From NCBI GenBank assembly GCA_036172015.1, contig JAVHSE010000085.1:1-24631 (forward strand): 24,631 nucleotides of DNA. The letters are read 5' to 3'. The translations under genes and the position numbers were made by a program. The stretch is from UBA7396 sp036172015. Lineage in GTDB: Bacteria > Patescibacteriota > Gracilibacteria > BD1-5 > UBA6164. Shown here piece by piece: positions 16,881 through 24,631 of this stretch. The notes beneath the pieces are model-generated. The model was not told the origin of the DNA and did no database searches. It saw only the letters and a list, made by a program, of their open reading frames with translations. Each line of letters starts with the position of its first letter. The first letter of the stretch is position 1.

Positions 16881-16909
16881 ATTTTACCATATATTTATAT
16901 ATATATCAA
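16881..16909 (-). promoter_or_regulatory. Promoter of the sortase locus
   Basis: Minus strand TTGATA (16909-16904), ideal 17-base spacer, TAAAAT (16886-16881), about 34 bases before the sortase ATG. The rest of 16848-17061 holds only AT-rich sequence with a weak palindrome near ACTTATCATAAGT; no gene is seen. Confidence 0.65.
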
Positions 16910-17061
16910 ATATTTTAGGCTCTTTTTTTTCATTGTGAATTTTTCAATAAGAAAGAAGTATATTTTTGTTTTACTTATCATAAGTTTAGCAAAAATTTTT
17001 TTATATAGTTTTCATTAATTTTAAATCAATGTGATTGTATTTTAGTAACTTTATAAGAAAT

Positions 17062-17100
17062 ATAAAAAAAGTGATTTTATTCAAAAATCACTTTTTTTAT
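17062..17100 (-). terminator. Terminator of aspS
   Basis: Perfect 15-bp stem AAAAAAAGTGATTTT / AAAATCACTTTTTTT (17064-17098), ending the minus strand aspS transcript about 57 bases after its stop. Stem identical in sequence to the hairpin at 5681-5715. Confidence 0.8.
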
Positions 17101-17157
17101 ATTTCTTTGTTTATATTAAAGAAAGTTCTCAATATGCTTCTCATTCATAGTTTGTTT

Positions 17158-18942
17158 CTATTTTTCTTCTTTTTCAATAATTTGAATATGCAATTCATCT
17201 AATTGGTCTTTATCTATAATGCTTGGAGCACTCATCATAAGATCTTGAGCCTTTCATGCTTTTGGAAAAGCAAATACTTCTCTGACATTGGTTTCATCAG
17301 TGAGTATCATCATATATCTATCCATTCCAATAGCAAATCATCCATGTGGAGGAACTCAATATTGAAATGCTTCATACATAGCTCCAAATTTATTAATAAC
17401 TTCTTCTTTACTTCTTCCTACCGTTTCAAAAGCTTTTATAAGTACATCAATATCATAATTACGAATTGATCCAGATAATATCTCATATCCGTTGCAAGCG
17501 AGATCATATTGATTTGCTTTCATACTCATGAGATTATCAGTATTAAATGCTTCTAGTCAACCAATTGGCATAGAAAATGGATTATGGGCAAAATCTATTT
17601 TTCCACTTACCTCATCTTGTTCAAACATTGGAAAATCAGTAATCCAACAGAGAGCAAGTTTTTTAGGATCGGCTAAATGAAATTTATCTCTGAGAGAAAG
17701 TCTTACTTTATTTAAAATTGAAACTGCTTTTTTAAACTCATCTGCTGAAAAAAATACAATATCTCCATTTTTTGGTTGTAATCTTTCTTCAAAAGATGTG
17801 ATTTCATTTTCTGACATAAATTTTAATATTGGAGATTTTTTTCCTCATTCTTCTTTATCATCATAAATAATATATGCAAGTCATCTTGCTCCTTCTTTTC
17901 TCGCTACTTCAGTGAGATCATCAATATCTTTTCTTGACATGGATTGTCATTCTAATTTTATAGCTTTAATAACTCATTTTGTTTCACAAACTGCTTTAAA
18001 TACACTAAATTGACTCTCAGTAAAAATATCTGTTAAATCAACAAACTTCATACCAAATCTCAAATCGGGTTTATCAGAACCATAATTTTCTAATGCCTCA
18101 TCATAACTCATAGAATAAAAAGTATCATTCATAATAGTTTTATCTGATAAAAATTTTGAAGAATCTTTTATAAAACCTTCTACTACTGCAAAAACATCCT
18201 CTCTATGGATAAAACTCATTTCACAATCTATTTGATAAAATTCACAAGCATGTCTATCTGCTCTTGGATCTTCATCTCTAAAACATGGTGCAATTTGAAA
18301 ATATTTATCAATTCCTCCTACCATTAATAATTGTTTATATTGTTGTGGAGCTTGAGGAAGAGCATAAAATTTTCCTGGATGAAGTCTTGAAGGAATAAGA
18401 AAGTCACGAGCTCACTCTGGACTTGATACCGTAAAAAGTGGAGTTTGAACTTCTATAAAATCATTTCCATAAAACCAATTTCTGGTAAAATTTAACAATT
18501 TTGAACGAAATAAAACATTATTTAAAACTTTTTTTCTTCTGAGATCAATAAATCTATGTTTATACCTAATTTCTTCATTTGCATTTGAAGAATATTCATC
18601 TAGTTCAAAAGGAGGAGTTTTTGATTTGGAAAGTAATTTTGTTTTGCTTACTATAATCTCAATATCTCCAGTATGAAGATTAATATTTGCTTGTCAGTCT
18701 GGTCTTGATCTCACTATTCCAGTTATTTGAATAACAAATTCACTTCTATAATCATTTGCCTCTCACCAAGAATTTTTTTCATATTCTGGATCAAAAACAA
18801 CTTGAGTGAGTCCATATCTATCTCTTAAATCTATAAATATAATTCAACCGTGATCTCTTCTATTTGATACCCAACCTGATAAAGTTACTTCTTGTGAAAC
18901 ATTTTTCAAAGTTAAATCATTACATGTGTGTGTTCTAAGCAT
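17158..18942 (-). CDS. aspS: Aspartyl-tRNA synthetase
   Basis: 594 residues, the normal length of bacterial-type AspRS. Joins aspartate to tRNA-Asp. N-terminal anticodon-binding OB fold: VTLSGWVSNRRDHGGIIFID then LRDRYGLTQVVFDP. Class II core: the flipping loop and motif 2 (QIAPCFRDEDPRADRH with FRDED), the bacterial GAD insertion between motifs 2 and 3 (the region with KNGDIVFFSADEFKK), and motif 3 (FAIGMDRYMMILTDE, then NVREVFAFPK). The end KAQDLMMSAPS is the usual C-terminus, then a short helix. Stop is TAG. A promoter lies at 19007-19033 and a strong terminator follows. No amidotransferase (gatCAB) is in the window, so whether it also charges tRNA-Asn cannot be judged from context. Confidence 0.97.
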
Positions 18943-19006
18943 TTTAATCTCATTAAAATCTAAAAAATAAGAAAGCTAAAACTTTATTTTAACTTTTTAC
19001 AGTAGT

Positions 19007-19033
19007 ATTATATACGATTTTTTTTTAAATCAA
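19007..19033 (-). promoter_or_regulatory. Candidate promoter of aspS
   Basis: Minus strand TTGATT (19033-19028), 15-base spacer, TATAAT (19012-19007), about 65 bases before the ATG. It faces away from the hsdR promoter in the same intergenic region. Confidence 0.5.
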
Positions 19034-19081
19034 ATGCAACTCTTGCAAAGAAAATACTCTCTATTTAGAATCATTTATTTT

Positions 19082-19109
19082 TTGCGAAATATTTGAAAAT
19101 AAATATACT
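19082..19109 (+). promoter_or_regulatory. Candidate promoter of the type I restriction operon
   Basis: TTGCGA (19082-19087), 16-base spacer, TATACT (19104-19109), 32 bases before the hsdR start codon. Confidence 0.55.
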
Positions 19110-19141
19110 AAAAATATATATTTTAATATCATAATTTATTT

Positions 19142-21613
19142 ATGCAAAAAGAAGCAAATTCAAGAATAAAAATAAATAAACTTTTAGAAAAATCATTATG
19201 GAGATTTTTAGATAACGGAGAGAAAAAAGCAAATATTTCTCTCGAAGCTGGAGTAAAAATAGAACACTTGGGAGATGACTTTGAAAATATTACGAACGGT
19301 TTTGTTGATTATTTACTTCTTGATGATAGAGGCTTTCCTCTTTGTGTTTTAGAAGCAAAAAAAGAAGCCATTCATCCACTTTCAGCCAAAGAACAAGCGA
19401 GAGAATATGCTTTGAGTCAAAATGTGAGATTTATAATACTTTCCAATGGAAATGCTCATTATTTTTGGGATATGCAAAAATGAAATCCTGAAATTATCAC
19501 CGAATTTCCAACTTTGGAATCTTTGGAACATAGAAAAACATATAATCCCAATACTCAAGATCTGATCAATATTTTAATAGATGAAAATTATTTAGCTCCT
19601 ATAAAAACTCTTCGTTATTATCAAGTTGATGCTATTAAATCTTTGCAAAAAAGTGCAGAAAAATGAAATACTCGTTTCTTGTTTGAAATGGCAACTGGAA
19701 CTGGAAAAACAACGACTTCCTGAGCTATTTGTAAACTTTTTTTACAAAGTGGAAATGCAAAAAGAGTTTTGTTTTTGGTTGATAGAATAGAACTCGAAAA
19801 TCAAGCTATTGATGCTTTTAGAGAAATATTTAAAAATCAGTATTTTGTTGATAGTATCAAATCAAACGATTGGCAAAAATGTCAAATAGTGGTTTCTACT
19901 ATTCAGACACTTATGGCTGGAGATAGATATAAAACACTTTTTTCTCCGACTGATTTTGAACTCGTGATTTCCGATGAAGCACATAGAAGTATTGGAGGAA
20001 ATTCAAGAGCTGTTTTTGAGTATTTTATAGGATACAAACTCTGACTGACAGCAACTCCAAAGGATTATTTAAAATGACTGAATGAAGAAAAATCTTTTGA
20101 AAAAAATCCAAAAGCAATAGAAATAAGAAATCTCAGAGATACTTACAAAACTTTTGGTTGTGAAACTGGAATGCCTACTTTTCGATATGATTTATCTCTC
20201 TGAGTACAAGATAAATTTTTGATAAATCCTTATGTGATAGATGCGAGAACTGATATAACGACCGAACTTTTAAGTGAAACATGATATCATTTTGAATGAG
20301 AAGATGAAGAATGAAATGAAGTGGAAGAACAATACGGTATAAAAAACTTTGAAAAAACATTTTTTAATGAAAAAACAAATGAAGTATTTGCAAGAACTAT
20401 TTTAGAAAATGGGCTATTAGATCCTATTTCGGGAGAATTTTGAAAGATGTTAATATTTTGTGTGAGTGTCAATCATGCAGCTAAAATAACGAATTTACTT
20501 AATGAGTGAGCCATGAAAAAATGGCCTGGAAAATATCAAAGTGATTTTGCTCTTCAAATTACCAGTACTATTGCTAAGGCACAAGATTTTACCAAAGATT
20601 TCACTTATAATAGGTTAAATGGAAAATCACAATTTGCTCAAGATACTCACCCTGATTATACGACTTCAAAAACTCGTGTTTGTGTAACGGTTGGAATGAT
20701 GACAACTGGGTATGATTGTCCTGATTTGCTGGGAGTCGTACTTTTAAGACCTGTTTTTTCTCCGGCTGATTTTGTACAAATGAAAGGAAGAGGAACCAGA
20801 AAACATACTTTTAAATATGTGGAAAGTGGAGAAAAAAAAGAAAAAGAACAATTTGTACTGTTGGATTTTTTTTGAAATTGTGAATACTTTGAAAAAGATT
20901 TTGATTATCACAAAAAACTTGATTTGCCTCAAATTTGAAAAGATAAAAAACCAATAATTATAATTGATCCTCCATCATCACCAGAAGGAATCGATATAGA
21001 AGAAGATGATAAAATTAGAACAGAAACTATTTTGCATATTGGAAATGAATGAATGAAAATAGATAGAGAGCTCTATCGTAAAGAAAAACACGAACAGTTT
21101 GAATATGTATTACAAAATAGTAAAACGATACAAGATGCTTATAAAAATAATGGAATTGATGGAGTGGAAGCAGTTATAAAAACTGAAATATTTCATAAAC
21201 CAATGGAGTTTTGGGATACGGAAAAAATTATGAATTCTTATGAAAAAATCAATAAAACTCGTAGAAGAATTTGACTTACTGAAATGATTTCAAAAGCATT
21301 TTGATTTATCACTCATTTTGAAACAAGAGAAGAAAAATTTGAAAGTGAATGGCAAAAATTTATCACCACAGAAAGACCAAATATTGAAAGTATAGAAAAA
21401 TTAAATTTACTCAAATCTCTTTTTGAAACTTATGTAACAGATAACACTTTTAGAGAAATTATAAATAATTGAAAATTTGCTGAATTATCGAGTTATCCAT
21501 TTATCAGTATGTCTGATATAAAACTCGTATGATTGGAAAATATATATGCTATGCAAAATTATAGTAATGAACACGGAAAAAATATTCTCAAAGAATTTAG
21601 TTTAGTAAAATAA
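19142..21613 (+). CDS. hsdR: Type I restriction enzyme, R subunit (EcoEI-like)
   Basis: 823 residues. Cuts DNA after ATP-driven translocation, with the M and S functions encoded next door. N-terminal nuclease: PD-(D/E)xK with D56 (GFVDYLL) and E71-A-K73 (VLEAKK). Superfamily 2 helicase: Walker A MATGTGKTT (183-191), DEAH box (278-281, SDEAHR), motif III LTATP (302-306), later GYDCPDLLGVVLLRP, and motif VI QMKGRGTR (546-553). The C-terminal 200 residues (KTRRRIGLTEMISKAFGFIT and following) fit the EcoEI R C-terminal domain, and the total length fits that subgroup better than the roughly 1,000-residue EcoKI type. All glycines at conserved sites that read TGA make sense in code 25. Its stop is 9 bases from hsdM. 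Confidence 0.95.
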
Positions 21614-21622
21614 TAAAATCCT

Positions 21623-22954
21623 ATGCTTACCTCAGAAACCAAACAAAAAATAAATAATTGTCGTGATTATCTCGTGGGGAAAATTCCAGATCCAAAATGA
21701 CAAATAGACCAAATCACGAATGCTCTTATTTATAAATTTATGGCTGATCAGGATTTTTTGAGTCTTGATTTTTGATGAGTAGCGAGTTTTTTTACTTGAG
21801 AAATAGAAAAATATTCGTGGAAAAATCTTTTTGAAACTCGTTTGACTCACGAAGAAAGAGCAAAACTCTATACCGAGTGATTAGAAAAACTCTCACATGC
21901 GACTCATTTACCAGAGCTATTTCGTGATGTTTTTAAAGATGCGTATTTACCTTTTAAGGATGCGAATACTATCGTTTTATTTTTGACTGAAATCAATAAA
22001 TTTGATTATCATCATAGTGAAGAGCTCGGAAATGCTTTTGAATATTTACTTTCTATTATGGGAAGTCAATGAGATAGTGGATCATTTAGGACTCCAAGAC
22101 ATATTATAGAGTTTTTGGTGGATGTGGTTGATCCAAAACCATGACAAACTATTTATGATCCAGCTTGTGGAACGGCTGGTTTTCTGATTAGTGCTTTTCA
22201 TCATATTATAGAAAATCATCCTCATTTATCGGTAGTGGAAAAACTCGAACTCTATAGTCATATTTCATGAGTTGATATTGATCCGTGAATGGCAAAAATT
22301 GCTCGTGTTAATTTGTATTTACACGGATTTAAAACTCCAAATATTTTCGAAGATGACACGATTACTAATCCAAAACTTTGGGAAAATAAATTTGATGTGA
22401 TTTTGGCAAATCCACCATTTATGACTCCAAAGTGATGAGTAAAAGCTCACGAATGATATACTATAAAAGCCACTAAATCAGAAGTGCTCTTTACTGGATA
22501 TATTGCTGAACATTTGAAACTCAATGGAAAAGCTGGAATTATCGTGCCAGACGGAATTATTTTTAAGCAAGAAAAAGCTTATAAAGATTTAAGAAAAATG
22601 TTGGTAGAAAATAATTTACTTTATGCAGTAGTGAGTCTTCCAAGTGGAGTATTTCAACCATATAGTTGAGTGAAAACAAGTATTTTATTTCTTGATAGAA
22701 ATCTTGCGAGTAAAACGAGTGACATACTTTTTGTAAAAGTGGAAAATGATGGATATGATTTATGAGCTCAAAGAAGAGAAATAAACAAAAATGATTTACC
22801 AAGTGCTTTGGAAATTATCAAAGAATATAAAAAAAATATTTCAGAGAAACAAGAATATATACCAAAAGATAAAAATATTCTCGTGGTGCCAAAATCAAGA
22901 ATAGCCGAAAAATCAGAGTACAATTTGAGTTTTGAAACTTATAGACCAGTGGCT
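21623..22954 (+). CDS. hsdM: Type I methyltransferase HsdM part of an HsdM-HsdS fusion
   Basis: 444 residues before an assembly gap. Adenine-N6 DNA methyltransferase: helical N-terminus (about 1-120, YLVGKIPDPKGQIDQITNAL), then a motif X-like GDSGSFRTPRHI, motif I DPACGTAGF (179-187), GVDIDPGMAKIARVNLYLHG, and motif IV NPPF (263-266), followed by IIVPDGIIF. No stop occurs before the gap, and after removing the duplicated 55 bases and the Ns the frame runs on into the S part (see 23056-24213), giving one protein of about 811 residues. In the deposited sequence the N-run changes the frame, so the gene looks truncated. The methyltransferase protects host sites and forms the type I complex with the HsdR upstream. 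Confidence 0.93.
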
Positions 22955-23109
22955 NNNNNNNNNNNNNNNNNNNNNNNNNNNNNNNNNNNNNNNNNNNNNN
23001 NNNNNNNNNNNNNNNNNNNNNNNNNNNNNNNNNNNNNNNNNNNNNNNNNNNNNNAATAGCCGAAAAATCAGAGTACAATTTGAGTTTTGAAACTTATAGA
23101 CCAGTGGCT
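22900..23109. repeat. Identical 55-base flanks on both sides of the gap
   Basis: Bases 22900-22954 and 23055-23109 are identical and touch the N-run on each side. This is what two overlapping contig ends look like when a scaffolder joins them with a fixed spacer. The overlap of 55 suits a common assembly k-mer size. The true sequence is most likely continuous, with one copy of the 55 bases. Confidence 0.9.
22955..23054. other. Assembly gap of 100 Ns
   Basis: Exactly 100 undetermined bases, a conventional placeholder length rather than a measured distance. Gap plus repeat (155 bases) is not a multiple of three, so it shifts the reading frame of the hsdM-hsdS gene. Confidence 0.98.
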
Positions 23110-24213
23110 CTCGTGAATAGTAATTATGAAATGGTAGAGTTGGGGGAAGTTTGTGAAATAAACCCATTAAAAAATGAAATTAAAAATCTAAAAGATGAAC
23201 TAGAAGTTACATTTTTACCTATGGAAGATTTATGACAATGAAAAATGTATTTTGAAACTAAAAAAGTAAAAACTAAATGAGAGGTTTATTCTTGATATAC
23301 ATTTTTTAGAGATAATGATATTTTACTTGCAAAAGTTACTCCTTGTTTTGAGAATTGAAAATCTTGAATTGCTAAAAATTTAATTAATTGAATTTGATTT
23401 GGTTCAACTGAATATTATATTTTAAGATGAAATGAAAATATATTACCAGATTGGATTTATTTAAATATTTCATCATGTTATTTTTTAAATAATTGAAAAA
23501 ATAATATGAATTGAACAGGGGGGTTAAAAAGGCTTACTAAAGATTTTGTTAAAAATTTTAAAATCCCACTTCCACCTTTGGAAATTCAGGAACAAATTGT
23601 TTGAGAAATAGAAAAATATCAAAAAATTATTGATGGAGCAAAATTAATAGTAAAGAATTATAAGCCAGGAATTAAAATTGATGAGAGTTGGGAAGTGGTC
23701 GAGTTGGGAGAGGTAACAAAAATTATTACAGGTAAACTTAATGCAAATGCAATGGTTGAAAATTGAAAATATCCTTTCTTTACATGTTCAAAAGAAATTT
23801 ATAAAATTGATACTTATTCTTTTGATGATGAAGTATTGCTTTTAAGTTGAAATAATGCTTCTTGAAATTATGATGTAAAATATTACAATTGAAAATTTAA
23901 TGCTTATCAAAGAACATATATTATAACTATTAAGAATAAAAATATATTATATTTTTATTTAAAGTTATTTTTAGAAAGTAAATTGTTAGAATTAAAAGAT
24001 AAGTCTGTTTGATGATTGACTAAATTTTTAACTTTATGAGTTATACAACAATTAAAAATCCCACTTCCACCTCTAGAAATTCAAGAACAAATCGTAGCAA
24101 AAATAGAAGAAGAACAAAAAATGGTGGAAAGTGCCAAATGATTGATTGAGATTTTTGAAAAGAAAATAAAAGATAGAATTGGTGAAGTTTGGTGAGAAAA
24201 TATATCGTTGTAA
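23056..24213 (+). CDS. hsdS: Type I specificity part (HsdS) of the HsdM-HsdS fusion
   Basis: 385 codons from the right-hand contig edge, in frame with HsdM once the overlap is merged. The first 18 residues (IAEKSEYNLSFETYRPVA) belong to the HsdM end. Then two target recognition domains: half 1 begins YEMVELGEVCEIN and ends KIPLPPLEIQEQIVGEIEKY; half 2 begins WEVVELGEVTKIITGK and ends KIPLPPLEIQEQIVAKIEEE. Each is followed by a coiled-coil helix that separates the two half-sites. Each half reads one part of a bipartite target. Half 1 and half 2 diverge in the middle, as expected for different DNA half-sites. The internal ATG (MVELGEV) is not needed as a start because no stop precedes it. Short direct repeats at the domain ends could allow domain exchange. 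Confidence 0.9.
23560..24107 (+). repeat. Direct repeat inside hsdS marking the two recognition domains
   Basis: Bases 23560-23611 and 24055-24107 are close copies (shared core AAAATCCCACTTCCACCT), both encoding KIPLPPLEIQEQIV. They lie 495 bases apart. Such repeats in S genes are known sites of recombination that swaps recognition domains. Confidence 0.8.
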
Positions 24214-24221
24214 AAACAAAT

Positions 24222-24369
24222 GTAGGGGCAATCCCTTGTGGTTGCCCTGTTTGTTGATTATATTTTTGGTAATTATTTTTCTCGAATTGATATTTTTTGG
24301 ATAATTATATTTTTGAAATAATAGTTTGTTGATTATGTTTTTAGGGCAACCACAAGGGATTGCCCCTAC
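24222..24369. repeat. GC-rich inverted-repeat element (MITE/REP-like)
   Basis: Perfect 27-base inverted repeat: left arm 24222-24248 (GTAGGGGCAATCCCTTGTGG onward) and right arm 24343-24369. Just inside are direct repeats of 19 bases with one mismatch (24249-24267 and 24324-24342, GTTTGTTGATTAT core), so the element is nested: inverted arm, direct repeat, AT-rich spacer, direct repeat, inverted arm. The arms are far richer in G+C than the surroundings. Arms of the 'GGGCAACCACAAGGG' type are, from memory, widespread in unrelated environmental genomes. No open frame inside makes sense; a minus-strand one is an artefact of the repeats. Confidence 0.85.
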
Positions 24370-24405
24370 GGGATGAAAATAAATATATTTCAATGAAATT
24401 ATTTT

Positions 24406-24429
24406 AGGATAACCACAGGGATGAAAATA
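24406..24429 (-). repeat. Third, shortened copy of the GC-rich repeat
   Basis: AGGATAACCACAGGGATG followed by AAAATA matches the right arm and its flank (AGGGCAACCACAAGGGAT ... GGGATGAAAATA) with the middle missing. It shows the unit has been copied and has decayed here. Bases 24430-24503 contain no other structure I can name. Confidence 0.6.
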
Positions 24430-24503
24430 TTTTATGATTATTTTTGCCATTTTTTAAAAAATCAATATCATCATTTTCATCTATTTAATACTAATTTTTA
24501 ATT

Positions 24504-24631
24504 ATGAATACTGTTAAAAAAGCTATACTTTTAGCCAATATTACGGCTATTTTACTCGTTGTTATAAAACTTATCACTGGACTTTTGACTGGAAGTTTAG
24601 CTGTGTTATCATCAGCTCTTGATTCTTTACT
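24504..24631 (+). CDS. Cation diffusion facilitator transporter, N-terminal part
   Basis: Only the first 42 codons are in the window; the gene runs off the right edge. The protein starts MNTVKKAILLANITAILLVV and continues with GLLTGSLAVLSSALDSLL. The first membrane helix followed by 'G-S-x-A-[VL]-L-[SA]-[SD]-A-x-D-S' is the signature of cation diffusion facilitators, proton-driven exporters of Zn, Fe, Mn or Co; the Asp of ALDS lies in the second helix, where the metal site begins. The metal cannot be predicted from this stretch. The start is the first ATG after the repeat element. Confidence 0.85.
   Translation, partial: MNTVKKAILLANITAILLVVIKLITGLLTGSLAVLSSALDSL

Noticed and set aside
5681..17100. 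Recurring GTGATTTT hairpins as a CRISPR array
   Set aside because: The copies are kilobases apart at gene ends, have no regular spacers, and are terminators.
991..21613. Many genes appearing as fragments, pseudogenes or frameshifts at TGA
   Set aside because: All such breaks disappear when TGA is read as glycine, and they fall on conserved glycines.
24073..24450. A 125-codon minus strand open frame
   Set aside because: It is antisense to hsdS and runs through the inverted-repeat element; its translated repeats simply mirror the DNA repeats, and no family is recognisable.
1..24631. tRNA genes
   Set aside because: I looked for the T-loop GTTCGAATC-type signature on both strands and saw none; a tRNA scan would be needed to exclude a divergent one.

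Overview
The window is a strongly AT-rich bacterial chromosome segment that reads correctly only if UGA is translated as glycine (genetic code 25). The clearest proof is the adenylate kinase P-loop at 9147 onward, where three of its conserved glycine positions are TGA. The sortase His motif, the HsdM motifs and the helicase P-loop also need TGA=Gly. Tryptophan is encoded by TGG, and every complete gene ends in TAA or TAG. Code 25 is known from the candidate phyla Gracilibacteria (BD1-5) and Absconditabacteria (SR1) in the CPR/Patescibacteria. A reader using code 11 or 4 would see only fragments.

Layout. 1-489: AT-rich intergenic DNA with a candidate structured RNA (RNA-A, minus strand). 490-923 (-): a RelE/ParE-type toxin-antitoxin pair. 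991-5539 (-): a six-gene run, in transcription order SPFH/band-7 protein with SHOCT tail, DUF350 membrane protein, zinc-ribbon DUF4178 membrane protein, small Ser/Gly-tailed membrane protein, second zinc-ribbon DUF4178 protein and MoxR-type AAA+ ATPase. It looks like an envelope-stress module. 5540-6067: promoter, strong terminator hairpin, a probable transposase remnant and a long imperfect inverted repeat. 6068-8413 (-): a single-chain type IIG-like restriction/methyltransferase, preceded by a second structured RNA (RNA-B). 8697-9119 (+): RNase P RNA. 9147-13221 (+): adenylate kinase fused to a GNAT acetyltransferase, a Trm11/TrmG10-like methyltransferase, a possible RelA/SpoT-fold protein and a small thioredoxin-like protein with a Cys/Gly tail. 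13262-16847 (-): sortase, small membrane protein, possible PRC-barrel protein and a membrane-anchored FecR-like surface protein. 17158-18942 (-): aspartyl-tRNA synthetase. 19142-24213 (+): a type I restriction system, HsdR followed by an HsdM-HsdS fusion that the assembly wrongly interrupts with 100 Ns. 24214-24503: a GC-rich inverted-repeat element. 24504 to the end: start of a cation diffusion facilitator transporter.

Two complete restriction systems and a toxin-antitoxin pair lie among housekeeping genes (rnpB, adk, aspS), so defence genes are dense here. The most unusual features are the two minus-strand RNA candidates. In each, a closing stem starts at the predicted transcription start, and an inner hairpin strand is complementary to a downstream strand that runs into a T-tract, so the pairing is either a pseudoknot or a terminator/antiterminator switch. 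The ADK-GNAT fusion and the membrane module also deserve follow-up. Family names were assigned by reading motifs in hand translations; no database search was run.
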